In this document: piece by piece, positions 38,313 through 48,977 of the stretch
Numbering within the stretch: position 1 is the first letter of the stretch
Layout: each line of letters starts with the position of its first letter
Source: Leptothrix discophora
Lineage (GTDB): Bacteria > Pseudomonadota > Gammaproteobacteria > Burkholderiales > Burkholderiaceae_C
Direction: 5' to 3'
Assembly: GCF_030705305.1 (NCBI RefSeq)
Contig: NZ_JAUZEE010000006.1
Coordinates: forward strand, 248,001 to 312,000
Length of the DNA stretch: 64,000 nucleotides
Notes under the pieces: model-generated
Told to the model about the DNA's origin: nothing
Databases searched by the model: none
Seen by the model: the letters and a program-made list of their open reading frames with translations, nothing else
Translations under genes and position numbers: made by a program

Positions 38313-39175
38313 GACTTTTCCTCCTCCGACTCGACCGGGCCGACCTTCATGTAGTGGAAGAAGCCGGCCACCACCGCGCCGACCATGCCGGCCACCGCGA
38401 GCGGCTTGGCGATGCCCTTCCAGACCGACACCATCGGGTTGATCGACGGATTGGCGGGCAGGTCCTCCAGCTCGGGCTTGTCGGCATGCTTGAGCACGTA
38501 CATGACGTGCGTGCCGCCGACGCCCTGCGGGTTGTAGAGGCCCGCGTTCTGGAAGCCGCGATCCTTCAGCTCACCCGCGCGCTTCTCGCCATACGCCACC
38601 ATGTCTTCCTTGGTGCCGAAGCCGATCGCGCCGGTCGGGCAGGTCTTGACGCAGGCCGGCTCCAGGCCCACGCCGACACGGTCCGAGCACAGCGTGCACT
38701 TGTAGGCCTTGTTGTCGGCCGCGCTGATGCGCGGCACGTCGAACGGGCAGCCCTTGATGCAGTAGCCGCAGCCGATGCAGTTCTCGCTGATGAAGTCGAC
38801 GATGCCGTTGCTGTACTTGACGATCGCGCCGGGTGAAGGACAGGCCTTCAGGCACCCCGGGTCCTCGCAGTGCATGCAGCCGTCCTTGCGGATCAGCCAC
38901 TCGAGGCTGCCGTTCTCGGGCTCGACCTCGAAGAACTTCATCACCGTCCAGCTGCTGGCGGTCAGGTCGCTGGGGTTGTCGTACACGCCGATGTTGGTGC
39001 CCACCTCGTCGCGCAGGTCATTCCAGTTCATGCAAGCCACCTGGCAGGCCTTGCAGCCGATGCACTTGGACTCGTCGATGAGCTTGGCGACCTGCGGCGC
39101 GTTGGTTCGCACCTGGGGCGTCGGGGACGTCGTGGCTGAGCGTGCAACCACGTCTTGCGATTGGAGGCTGGCCAC
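38309..39175 (-). CDS. fdnH: formate dehydrogenase iron-sulfur (beta) subunit
   Basis: A 288-residue ferredoxin-like subunit with cysteines for four [4Fe-4S] clusters: [37 protein letters not shown] and CTLCSD...CVKTCP. A C-terminal transmembrane helix (about 251-275) anchors it, as in FdnH. It starts with GTG three bases after the fdnG stop. It is exported with FdnG on the latter's Tat signal (known for the family). Confidence 0.95.
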   Translation of the reverse strand: MASLQSQDVVARSATTSPTPQVRTNAPQVAKLIDESKCIGCKACQVACMNWNDLRDEVGTNIGVYDNPSDLTASSWTVMKFFEVEPENGSLEWLIRKDGCMHCEDPGCLKACPSPGAIVKYSNGIVDFISENCIGCGYCIKGCPFDVPRISAADNKAYKCTLCSDRVGVGLEPACVKTCPTGAIGFGTKEDMVAYGEKRAGELKDRGFQNAGLYNPQGVGGTHVMYVLKHADKPELEDLPANPSINPMVSVWKGIAKPLAVAGMVGAVVAGFFHYMKVGPVESEEEKS

Positions 39176-39178
39176 TTG

Positions 39179-42100
39179 TCAGCTCACTTTCTCGATGTTG
39201 ACGAGGAAGGCCTTGAACTCCGGTGTCTGCGAGTTCGCGTCGCCGACAAACGGTGTCAGGGCATTGGCCAGGTAGCCGTTCTGCGTCACCCCCTTGAAGC
39301 CCCAGTGGATGGGAATGCCGACGTGATGGACCTTCTTGCCGTTGACCTCCAGCGCCTTGATGCGCTTGGTGACCACGCAGGCCGCGACCAGCTCGCCGCG
39401 CTTGCTGCGCACCTTGACCTGGTCACCCTGCTTGATGCCCTTCTCCTTGGCCAGGTCCTCGCCGATCTCGACGAAGGGCGCTGGCTGGACGATGGCATTG
39501 CTGCGCGAGTGCTTGGTCCAGTAGTGCAGGTGCTCGGTCAGGCGGTAGGTCGTCGCGGCATACGGGAACTCGTCCTGCTTGCCGAAGTTCTCCCGGTCAC
39601 CCTTGTAGACCCGGGCCGCCGGATTGCTGACCGCGCCCGGGTTGGTCGGGCACATCAGGTTGACGCCCAGCGGGGTCTCGAAGGGTTCGTAGTGCTCGGG
39701 GAAGGGGCCCTCGTTCATGCCCACCGCGTGCAGCCTCGCGACGCCCTCGGGGTTCATGATGAAGGCACCGACGCCCTGCTCCGGCGCGGCATCCGGACGC
39801 ATGTCCGGCACGTCCGCACCGCCGGCCCAGCTCGTGCCGTTCCAGGCCAGGTACTTGCGCGACGGATCCCAGGGCTTGCCATCCTTGTCGGCCGAGGCGC
39901 GGTTGTAGAGGATGCGGCGGTTGGCCGGCCAGGCGAAGCCCCAGTTCGGGAACACGCCCAGGCCAGTCGGGTCGCTGTTGTCACGCCGGGCGGTCAGGTT
40001 GCCGCTCGGGCCCCAGCAGCCGGCGTAGATCCAGTTGCCGCAGCTTGTCGTGCCGTCGTCGCGCAGCACCGCGAAGCCCGGGATCTGCTCACCGGCCTTG
40101 ACCAGCGGAGCGACCGGCGCCGCAGGTGCGGCCGCAGCGGTGGCGGTTGCCGGCTTGGCACCCGCGCTCGCAGCCACCGCAGGCTTGGCACCCGCAGCCG
40201 GTGCAGCGGGCGGCGGCGGGTAGAGGTCGGCCAGCGCCTTGCCGGAGATCTCCCGCAGCAGCTCGCCCGGCTGGGGCACGTTGGCGTTGAGGTAGGGCCA
40301 GCTCAGCGCGGCGATCGGCTCGGGCAGCGCACCGCCGTCCTTCGCGTACATGCCGCGCAGCTTGACGAACAGCCGCGCCATGATTTCCGAGTCCGGCTTG
40401 GCCTCGCCCGGGGGATCGACCGCCTTCTCCTTCCAGCTGATGACGCGGCTGGAGTTGGTGAAGGAGCCGGTTTCCTCGGCGAAGCAGCTGGTCGGGAAGC
40501 GGAAGACCTCGGTCTGGATCTTGGAAGGATCGGCATCGTTGAGCGGGCCGAAGTTCTTCCAGAACTCGCTGGTCTCGGTCTCCAGCGGGTCCATCACGAC
40601 CAGGTACTTCAGCTTGGCCAGGCTCTCCGAGAGCTTCTTCTTGTTGGGCACGGCCGCCAGCGGGTTGAAGCCCTGCACGACGAAGCCGTTCATCTTGCCC
40701 TGGTGCATGCGCTCGAAGATCGCCAGGATGTCGTAGGCGCCATCGCGCTTCGGGATCCAGTCGTAGGCGAAGCTGTTGTCGGCCGTCGCGGCATTGCCGT
40801 AGTAGGCCTTCATCAGGCTGGTCTGCCACTTCGCGAAGTTCTGCGTGAAGGCCATCTGCCCCGGACGCAGCGGCTTGCCGGTGCGTGCGGCCAGGTAGGT
40901 CGCACGGTCAGCGTCGGCGTCGGTCGGTGCACCGATGTAGCCCGACAGCACCTCGGTGTAGGCACACATGTCGGTGATGCCCTGCACGTTGGCATGGCCG
41001 CGCAGTGCGTTGATGCCGCCACCCGGGCGTCCCATGTTGCCCAGCAGCAGCTGGATCATGGCCATCGTGCGGATGTTCTGCGAGCCCACCGAGTGCTGGG
41101 TCCAGCCGAGCGCGTAGCAGATGGTCATCACCTTGTCCGGCGCCGCGGTGCCGGCCAGCATCTCGCACACCTTGAGGAACTTGTCCTTGGGCGTGCCGGT
41201 GATCTGGCTCACCAGCTCCGGCGTGTACCGGGCGTAGTGCTTCTTCATCTGCTGGAAGACGCACTGCGGGTTCTGCAGCGTGTCGTCCGTCTTCACGAAG
41301 CCGTCCTCGCCCATCTGGTAGCCCCAGGTGGACTTGTCGTAGCTGCGCTTCTCGGCGTTGTAGCCGCTGAAGAAGCCGTTCTCGAAGGCGTAGCCCTCCT
41401 TGACCAGGAAGGCGGCATCCGTGTTCAGCTTGACGTAGTCAAGGTGAATCTTGTCGCTGCTCAACAGGTAGTTGATGACACCGGCCAGGAAGGCGATGTC
41501 GGTGCCGACCCGGATGGGCGCGTAGAAGTCCGCCACGGCGGCCGAGCGCGTGAAGCGCGGGTCGACCACGATGAGCTTGGCCTTGCGCTGCTGCATGGCC
41601 TCCACCACCCACTTGAAGCCGCAGGGGTGGGCTTCGGCGGCATTGCCGCCCATCACCAGGACGAGATCGGTGTTCTTGATATCCGTCCATGAATTGGTCA
41701 TCGCTCCGCGACCGAAAGTCGGGCCCAGACTGGACACCGTCGGTGCGTGTCAGATGCGCGCTTGCGTGTCCAGGGCGACCATGCCCAGGCCACGAGCGAT
41801 CTTGACGCTCAGATAACCGGATTCATTCGAGGAGGCGGACGAGATCAGGAAGCCGGTGGTGTTCCAGCGGTTGACCGTGACGCCCTTGTCGTTGGTCTTG
41901 ATGAAGTTGGCGTCCCGGTCGGCCTTCATGTGGGTGGCCACGCGGGTCAGCGCGTCTTCCCAGGACAGGCGCTTCCATTCGTTGCTGCCGGGTTCGCGAA
42001 CCTGCGGGTACTTCACGCGGTCCTTGGACTGGATCATGTCCATCACGCCGGCACCCTTGGGGCACAGCGTGCCGCGGTTGACCGGGTGATCCGGGTCGCC

Positions 42101-42337
42101 CTCGACGTGGACGATGGTCGACTTGACGTTCTTCGACTTGTCGCCCAGCGTGTACATGATCAGGCCGCAACTGACCGAGCAATACGGGCAGATGCTGCGG
42201 GTCTCGGTGGTCCTGGCCAGCTTGAAGTTTCGCGTCTCGGCCAGAGCGGCCGTGGGCGAGAAGCCCAACGCGACGAGGCTGGACGCTGCCAGCCCCGCTC
42301 CACTGACCCGGAAGAACTGTCTCCGGTCCATGTCCAT
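39179..42337 (-). CDS. fdnG: selenocysteine-containing formate dehydrogenase catalytic (alpha) subunit
   Basis: One continuous gene of 1,052 residues read through an in-frame TGA (complement 41750-41752) as selenocysteine, residue 196, the same position as in E. coli FdnG. The context ARI-U-HAPTVSSLGP matches the family. Earlier: Tat signal MDRRQFFRVSG, and the [4Fe-4S] ligands C50, C53, C57 and C92 (CPYCSVSCG, LCPKG). The rest is a molybdopterin oxidoreductase (GRGAMTN, VMGGNAAEAHP) and a C-terminal dinucleotide-binding-like domain. It oxidises formate in the periplasm. An Ala/Pro-rich insert of about 50 residues (DNA about 40090-40220) precedes GFAVLRDDGTTSCGNW. Conceptual translation stops at the TGA, so automated calls would give two fragments. 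AGGAGAT precedes the ATG at 42337. Confidence 0.97.
41705..41752 (-). promoter_or_regulatory. bacterial SECIS element in fdnG
   Basis: Directly after the UGA, the transcript folds into a stem with a small apical hairpin CCA-GUC-UGG (41733-41725) inside outer pairing CCGA...UCGG. Counting from the U of UGA, U17, G23 and U24 are all present; these are the positions known to matter for SelB binding in the E. coli fdhF SECIS. Confidence 0.8.
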
Positions 42338-42389
42338 GGGTGGGATCTCCTGCGGGCCTGCGGCCCCTTGCGTTCGATGCGAGCGAGCC

Positions 42390-42422
42390 TGCACGTGCAT
42401 GCCAGCGCCTGCAAGCTGGCAT
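42390..42422. promoter_or_regulatory. palindromes upstream of the formate dehydrogenase operon
   Basis: TGCACGTGCA (42390-42399) abuts the dyad ATGCCAGC-N8-GCTGGCAT (42399-42406 / 42415-42422), 53-85 bases upstream of the fdnG ATG. This is where a regulator of formate metabolism would bind. No standard promoter boxes are convincing here. Confidence 0.45.
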
Positions 42423-42520
42423 TCCGGCAGGACTGTGAGGATTGAATCGCCACCGCGCCCCGCCAGCCATCCGGAAGTGCCCGTGCGCGGCCGCGTCAAC
42501 TTGTCGCGGCGGGCTGTCCA

Positions 42521-42550
42521 GGGCAGGGGCAGGGCAGGGGCAGGGCAGGG
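42521..42550. repeat. 11-bp G-rich tandem repeat
   Basis: GGGCAGGGGCA repeated 2.7 times between mtfA and fdnG, just after the mtfA stop on the other side. Its G-runs could form a quadruplex. Confidence 0.6.
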
Positions 42551-42555
42551 AGACC

Positions 42556-43389
42556 TCAGGGTCGCCGGTCTGCGGCCCGTGGCTTGCGGGGTGCGCGGGG
42601 CCGCAGCACGGCCGGGTCGGCGTCGACGGAGGCCGGGTCCTGGCGGAAGTGGCTGGCCAGCAGCGCGTACACGGCCGGCTCGTGTGCCAGCAGCAGCTCC
42701 GGCGCGACGAAGAAGGCCTCGCTGGCGACCGGGAAGTACTCTTCCAGGCCGTGCACGCCGTAGGGATCGAGGGCGGTCGGCTCGCCGGACTCGACCTGCC
42801 GGACCAGCCGGGCATGGGCTGCCTGCATGACCTGCAGCCAGTGGCGGCGCGCGCCCGCGTCGGGCAGCGGCGGCACGCCGTCGGCCTCGCCGTCGAGCAT
42901 GTCCAGCACATGCACGAACTCGTGGATGACGACGTTGTAGCCGTCCTCGGCGGTCTCGCCGCTGGCGGCGACCTCGCTCCAGGCCAGCATCACCGGGCCG
43001 CCGGGCATGGCCTCGCCGGCCAGTTCCTCGCTGCCTTCATGGCAGACGCCGTCCTCGTCGATCCACTGGCGCTGTGCCGTCACCTCGCCGGGGTGCAGGA
43101 CGATGCCGACGAAGCCGTCGTAGGCGGCCAGGTCCAGGTGCAGCACCGGCAGGCAGGCCTGCGCGGCGATCGCCACGGCCATCTCGTCGGTCACGACCAG
43201 GCCGCCCGCGCCGTGGAACTCGTGGCGGTCCAGGAAGACGGCGCAGTCCTGCCGCAGCTTGAGCAGGTCGGCCAGCGGCCGGCGTTTCAGGAAGGGCAGG
43301 CGGCGCAGCGTGTCCAGCCACAGCGCGTCCGGAATGGCCCGCTGCTGCCGGGCCCGTGCATCGCGCCAGCGGCGCCACCAGGTCAACAT
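42556..43389 (-). CDS. mtfA: zinc metallopeptidase of the MtfA family (M90)
   Basis: The 277-residue protein has the zinc site HEFVH at 156-160 and the downstream EEYFPVASEAFF segment that contributes the third ligand. In E. coli MtfA is a peptidase that interacts with the repressor Mlc and so affects glucose PTS expression; in Burkholderiales the target is unclear. It is last in the envelope operon, 13 bases after lpxH. The C-terminal tail is basic and Pro-rich. Confidence 0.9.
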   Translation of the reverse strand: MLTWWRRWRDARARQQRAIPDALWLDTLRRLPFLKRRPLADLLKLRQDCAVFLDRHEFHGAGGLVVTDEMAVAIAAQACLPVLHLDLAAYDGFVGIVLHPGEVTAQRQWIDEDGVCHEGSEELAGEAMPGGPVMLAWSEVAASGETAEDGYNVVIHEFVHVLDMLDGEADGVPPLPDAGARRHWLQVMQAAHARLVRQVESGEPTALDPYGVHGLEEYFPVASEAFFVAPELLLAHEPAVYALLASHFRQDPASVDADPAVLRPRAPRKPRAADRRP

Positions 43390-43402
43390 GGTGGTGCGGC
43401 CC

Positions 43403-44242
43403 TCAGGCGGGCTGGACGCCGGGCAAGGTGCGGCGCTGCAGGCCGTCGGCGCACCAGCGCAGCAGGTCGGCGCGCATCAGGCTGCGCTCGACCGGGTGAT
43501 CGTGCCAGTCGCTCAGGACCCAGCGGCTCAGGCCGTCGCCGAGGTCATGGCAGGCCGGACGGTGGGTGTGGCCATGGACCAGCGTGCGGGCACCGGCTTG
43601 CACCAACGCGGCGCGCACGGCGTCGGCATCGAGGTCGCCATAGGACTCGACGCCCTGGTCGCGCTTGCGGGCCTCGCTGGCCTCGCGCAGCTGGCGCGCG
43701 ATGGCGCGACGTTCGGACAGCGGACGGGCCAGGAAGGCGTCCTGCCAATCGGTGCTGCGGACCTGGGCGCGGAAGGCCTGGTAGGCCGTGTCGTCCAGGC
43801 ACCAGGCATCGCCGTGCCCGACCAGCAGGCGTTCGCCCCAGGGCGCGACCAGCACGGTCGGATCGGCCATGGCCTGCAGACCGGCGGCGCGGCAGGCTTG
43901 CGGTCCGAGCAGGAAATCGCGGTTGCCGACCAGCAGGGCGAGGCCGAGCGGCCGATGCCGGGCCTGGACGGCCGCCGTCAAGGTGGCGAAGGCGCGGGCT
44001 TCGAAGCTGTCGGATTCGTCGAGGCTGTCGTCGCCGATCCAGACCTCGAAGATGTCGCCCAGCAGCAGCACCGCGTCGGCATCGGTGCCGCGCAGGTGCG
44101 CCGCGAGCGCCGCCAGCGTGGCCGGGGTGTCCTCGGCCAGGTGCAGGTCGGCGATGAACTCGACGGCGCGCCAGTGGGCCGGCAGGACCCAGGCGGACGC
44201 CGGCGTGGCGGCGTCCGCAGGGCGATCGCTCGCCAGGGTCAC
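43403..44242 (-). CDS. lpxH: UDP-2,3-diacylglucosamine diphosphatase (lipid A synthesis)
   Basis: LpxH makes lipid X from UDP-2,3-diacylglucosamine. The 279-residue calcineurin-like phosphoesterase has all metal motifs: [34 protein letters not shown] and LVHGHTHRP. It begins with GTG overlapping the ppiB stop (GTGA); no better in-frame ATG exists near the start. The N-terminus has about 25 extra residues over E. coli LpxH. Confidence 0.95.
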   Translation of the reverse strand: MTLASDRPADAATPASAWVLPAHWRAVEFIADLHLAEDTPATLAALAAHLRGTDADAVLLLGDIFEVWIGDDSLDESDSFEARAFATLTAAVQARHRPLGLALLVGNRDFLLGPQACRAAGLQAMADPTVLVAPWGERLLVGHGDAWCLDDTAYQAFRAQVRSTDWQDAFLARPLSERRAIARQLREASEARKRDQGVESYGDLDADAVRAALVQAGARTLVHGHTHRPACHDLGDGLSRWVLSDWHDHPVERSLMRADLLRWCADGLQRRTLPGVQPA

Positions 44243-44754
44243 GCCGTGACGACCACGGCCTTGGTGATGATGACGTCCTCGACCGGCACGTCGTCATGGT
44301 GACCGCGGGTGCCGGTGCGGACCTTCTCGATCTGGTCGACGATCTCGGTGCCGGCGATGACGCGGCCGAAGACGGCATAGCCCCAGCCCTGCGGCGACTC
44401 GGAACGGAAGTTCAGGAAGTCGTTGTTGACCGTGTTGATGAAGAACTGCGCGGTGGCCGAGTGCGGCGCGTTGGTGCGCGCCATGGCCAGCGTGTACTTG
44501 TCGTTCTTCAGGCCGTTGTTGGCCTCGTTCTGGATCGCGGCCTGGGTCGGCTTCTGCTTCAGGCCCGGCTCCATGCCGCCGCCCTGGACCATGAAGCCCT
44601 TGATGACGCGGTGGAACACCGTGCCGTCGTAGTGGCCGCTGTTGACGTAGTTGAGGAAGTTGGCGGCCGACAGGGGCGCCTTGGCGTCGTCGAGCTCGAT
44701 GCGGATGACGCCAGCGGTGGTGTGCAGATCGATTTGGGGTGCTGCCATGTTCAT
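44239..44754 (-). CDS. ppiB: cytoplasmic cyclophilin-type peptidyl-prolyl isomerase
   Basis: A 171-residue cyclophilin without a signal peptide. Catalytic-site motifs are [13 protein letters not shown] and [17 protein letters not shown], followed by [10 protein letters not shown]. It overlaps ppiA (ATGA) upstream and lpxH (GTGA) downstream. The internal ATG at 44748 is an alternative start. It is a paralogue of the neighbouring ppiA and the pair probably arose by duplication. Confidence 0.94.
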   Translation of the reverse strand: MNMAAPQIDLHTTAGVIRIELDDAKAPLSAANFLNYVNSGHYDGTVFHRVIKGFMVQGGGMEPGLKQKPTQAAIQNEANNGLKNDKYTLAMARTNAPHSATAQFFINTVNNDFLNFRSESPQGWGYAVFGRVIAGTEIVDQIEKVRTGTRGHHDDVPVEDVIITKAVVVTA

Positions 44755-45320
44755 TTCTCCAGGGTGGCCTTCTTGATGATGACGGGTTCGTTGGGCACGT
44801 TCTGATGCATGCCGCGGTTGCCGGTGGGCACGGCGCGGATCTTGTCGACCACGTCCATGCCTTCGACGACCTTGCCGAAGACGGCGTAGCCGTTGCCGTC
44901 CTGCGAGTTCGGCTGGTCGAGGAAGTTGTTGTCCTTGACGTTGATGAAGAACTGGGCGGTTGCCGAGTCCGGCACCATCGTGCGGGCCATCGCGATGGTG
45001 CCGCGCGCGTTGGACAGGCCGTTGCGGCTCTCCAGCGGGATCGCGGGCTTGGTCGCCTTCTCCTTCATGCCGGGCTCCATGCCACCGCCCTGGATCATGA
45101 AGTTCGGGATCACGCGGTGGAAGATCGTGCCGTCGTAGTGGCCGCTCTTGACGTAGCCGAGGTAGTTCTCGACGGTCTTCGGTGCCTTGGCGGCGTCGAG
45201 CTCGACCACGATGTCGCCCATCGTGGTCGACAGCCGGACCTTCTGCGCGAGGGCGAGGCCACTCATCGCAAGGCCCAGGGTGATGGCGGCCGCGCCGCGG
45301 GCCAGGGTGGCCAGTTTCAT
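44751..45320 (-). CDS. ppiA: periplasmic cyclophilin-type peptidyl-prolyl isomerase
   Basis: A 189-residue cyclophilin with a cleavable signal ([16 protein letters not shown]...ALAQ, about 1-26). The active site reads [13 protein letters not shown] and [22 protein letters not shown] stands before the ATG at 45320. The start overlaps the stop of the transpeptidase-like gene. It folds exported proteins in the periplasm, distinguishing it from ppiB. Confidence 0.94.
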   Translation of the reverse strand: MKLATLARGAAAITLGLAMSGLALAQKVRLSTTMGDIVVELDAAKAPKTVENYLGYVKSGHYDGTIFHRVIPNFMIQGGGMEPGMKEKATKPAIPLESRNGLSNARGTIAMARTMVPDSATAQFFINVKDNNFLDQPNSQDGNGYAVFGKVVEGMDVVDKIRAVPTGNRGMHQNVPNEPVIIKKATLEK

Positions 45321-47305
45321 TCGAGGACTCCTTCGGAAAAGATGCGCCATTGTCCGCTCTCACGCGTCCAGTACTGGCGCCGCATCAGCCCGTGCGTGCT
45401 GCCGCGCAGCCGTTCACGGAAGGTCACGACCAGCATCTCGTGCGGGTCGTTCCAGCTCAGCACGCTGAGCTCGTCGAGCTCGCGTTCGCGGCCCTGCCCG
45501 GCACGGGATTCGGCCTGCAGGCGCTCGCGCCACGCATCGTAGCCATCCTCGCCGTTGTCGAAGTGCATCGAGTACATCGCCATCAGCCCGCCCAGGTCGC
45601 TGTGCATGCGGGCCCGCCGCCAGCTCTCGACCAGGCCCAGCGCGGTCTGGCGCTGGGCCATCAGCGCACGCGGCGCGACCCACTCCAGCCGCTCGGCCAC
45701 GATCACCGGCGTGTGACGCGGCGCGAGCAGCCTGAGCCAGCGCGACAGGTCGTCGTTGGCCATGACGATGCAGCCATTGGTCGACAGCGGCGCGCGGGCG
45801 TACTGGCCGGTCGGCGTGCCGTGGATCCAGATGTTGGCGCCGGTGCGGCCGAGGTGGCGGTCGAGGTCGTTGGGGTAGTTCAGCGGCAGCGCGCCGGCGC
45901 CATAGAAGTCGCCCAGCTGGCCGCCGTCGAGGTGGCTGGTGATGCTGTAGATGCCCAGCGGCGTGCGCTGGTCGCCCTCGCTGCGCTTGCCGGTGCCGCG
46001 GCTGCCGATCGAGACATAGTGGTGGCCGACGAGGCGTGGCGTGCCGGCCTGGTTCTCGATCACGTAGAGCCGGGCGCGCGAGGTGTCGACGGCCACCACG
46101 TGGCGCACGCTGCCCGACAGCTGCAGCACCTGGCTCGGCCAGCTGCCCGGCGCGGGCGGGTCACGCAGCGCCTGCAGCCGCAGCACGGCCTCGCGGCGCA
46201 GCGCCTGGGCCTGGGGACTGGTCTGGGCCGGCGTGCCGGCCGGTGTCAGGTCGCCGGTCGAGGCCAGCAGCAGGTCGCCGTAGACGAGTTGCCCCAGCGC
46301 GAACTGCGGCACGTCGCGCACCAGGGACTCGATCGCTGCCAGGGCCTGCGGCAGGCGGGCCTCGCCGATCAGTCGGTAGACGGCGATCAGGCGCGCCTCG
46401 GGTGCCTCGCCACGGTGGCGCAGCGGCTCGTCGTCGACCTCCTGTCGGGTGGCCTCGAAGGGCAGGGCCGCCGTGTTCGTCGCCGTGCGGGCGTTGGCAT
46501 CGACGGGCGCCCGGTCGTCCGTTGCCCGGCCGCGCGCCCACACCGCCGACAGGCCTGCGGCGAGCAGCAGCAGCGAGCCGAGCGCCACCCACAGCAGGCG
46601 CTGCAGAGGGATCGGCGTGGACGTCGCGGGGATGTCGGAAGCGGGCGTGGGCACGTCGGATGCGGAAGGGGTGGGCGGGAGCGCGGGAGCCTGGGATCCG
46701 GCCGTGCCGGGGGTGGTGGATGAGGCTACGTCGGACGCGGCAGCAGGCCCCGCGGCCACGCGCGACGGTCCCGGCGCCGAGGCTGGCGGACCGGCGATCG
46801 TCGCCGTCGTGGTGGTCCACGGCAAGGCCAGCGGCGGAGCGTCCGATCGTGCCGTGCCGAGCGCCCGGTCGTAGGCCTGGCGGGCCATCTGCGCATGCAA
46901 GAGTTGCAGCAGTTCGTAGGCCCGCGCATGGGCCGCGCTGGTGCGCAGCGCCGCTTCAAGATGGGACCGCGCGGCCGCAGCGTCCTGGTCCTGGATCGCC
47001 AGCGTCGCGAGGTTCATCTCGGGCTCGGGACGTTGCGGCCAGCGCCGCGCCAGGTCTTCCAGGCGGGCCCTCGCCAGGTCGCGCTGGCCGCTGCGTGCCA
47101 GGGCCACGGCGGCATCGACTTCGGCCATCAGCGGATCGTCGGACGCGGCAGGCGATCGGACCGGTGCAGGGACCGTGGGGGGTGTGTCGGCCGCCATCGC
47201 GGCGTGCGCGCCGCAGCCCAGCAGCAGGGCCAGGACGACCTCTCGCAGGACGGTCACGAGACCGGTGCGGAGGTGTCCGATGACCTCAGGCGGCAGGTCG
47301 TGCAT
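45317..47305 (-). CDS. L,D-transpeptidase-fold (YkuD) protein with TPR-like and NTF2-like regions
   Basis: A 662-residue multi-domain protein. Order: N-terminal signal/anchor (about 14-38), TPR-like helices (about 55-145), a Pro/Ala/Ser/Thr linker (about 165-233), a strong hydrophobic helix at about 236-258 ending in arginines, more helical repeats (about 303-350), a YkuD domain (about 392-545, catalytic H495 in IWIHGTP and C512 in STNGCIVM) and an NTF2/SnoaL-like tail (about 555-662). The usual SxGCxRM arginine is replaced by Val, as in DpaA/YafK-like enzymes, which can cleave rather than form cross-links. First gene of the operon, overlapping ppiA. The ATG at 47305 was preferred over an upstream TTG at 47326. 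Confidence 0.82.
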   Translation of the reverse strand: MHDLPPEVIGHLRTGLVTVLREVVLALLLGCGAHAAMAADTPPTVPAPVRSPAASDDPLMAEVDAAVALARSGQRDLARARLEDLARRWPQRPEPEMNLATLAIQDQDAAAARSHLEAALRTSAAHARAYELLQLLHAQMARQAYDRALGTARSDAPPLALPWTTTTATIAGPPASAPGPSRVAAGPAAASDVASSTTPGTAGSQAPALPPTPSASDVPTPASDIPATSTPIPLQRLLWVALGSLLLLAAGLSAVWARGRATDDRAPVDANARTATNTAALPFEATRQEVDDEPLRHRGEAPEARLIAVYRLIGEARLPQALAAIESLVRDVPQFALGQLVYGDLLLASTGDLTPAGTPAQTSPQAQALRREAVLRLQALRDPPAPGSWPSQVLQLSGSVRHVVAVDTSRARLYVIENQAGTPRLVGHHYVSIGSRGTGKRSEGDQRTPLGIYSITSHLDGGQLGDFYGAGALPLNYPNDLDRHLGRTGANIWIHGTPTGQYARAPLSTNGCIVMANDDLSRWLRLLAPRHTPVIVAERLEWVAPRALMAQRQTALGLVESWRRARMHSDLGGLMAMYSMHFDNGEDGYDAWRERLQAESRAGQGRERELDELSVLSWNDPHEMLVVTFRERLRGSTHGLMRRQYWTRESGQWRIFSEGVLE

Positions 47306-47387
47306 CAGTCGACGGCCCTGAGACAAACGACGTGCCGCGAGGGCTGGCGGAGGGGCGGCACAGGGCTCACGTCAGGGGGTCCAGGGC

Positions 47388-47393
47388 TATACT
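47388..47393 (+). promoter_or_regulatory. -10 box of the cysS leader transcript
   Basis: TATACT matches the sigma70 -10 consensus at five of six bases; no convincing -35 is seen. The start would be near 47400, giving a leader of about 178 bases before cysS. Confidence 0.4.
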
Positions 47394-47416
47394 GATTTGA
47401 TTCTAGGGGAGGCTGT

Positions 47417-47489
47417 GCAAGGGCCTGATCAGGCCCTTGCCGTGGGCGACCGAGGGGAGTGCGACACGCCGTTGTCAAGCCTGCTCCCC
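47417..47489 (+). promoter_or_regulatory. structured cysS leader with 24-bp perfect palindrome
   Basis: GCAAGGGCCT-GATC-AGGCCCTTGC (47417-47440) is a perfect palindrome starting about 17 bases after the predicted transcript start. A further GGGGAG/CTCCCC stem follows (47454-47459 / 47484-47489). No T-run follows either stem. It could be a leader control element or a separate small RNA. Confidence 0.4.
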
Positions 47490-47577
47490 CGTGTTCGAGT
47501 GGGTCTTGACGGCCTGTCGAGGGCCCTCCCCGCATCGATGTCTCTTAATCGCGAAGCGCCCGGAGTTGCGTCGTTCT

Positions 47578-48969
<1,392 letters not shown>

Positions 48970-48977
48970 GCGCCCCG

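Noticed and set aside
39155-41692. Plus-strand open frame of about 845 codons opposite fdnG
   Set aside because: Composition is that of an antisense shadow, with no domain motifs.
41737-41762. Frameshift or nonsense mutation splitting fdnG into two pseudogene parts
   Set aside because: Same frame on both sides, TGA at the known Sec position, a SECIS-like hairpin and selABC in the same cluster.
42400-42440. Sigma54 promoter upstream of fdnG
   Set aside because: A TTGCA is present on the minus strand, but the nearest GG is one base out of the strict -24/-12 spacing.
47397-47577. T-box leader on cysS
   Set aside because: No T-box sequence or specifier loop, and T-boxes are not expected in betaproteobacteria.
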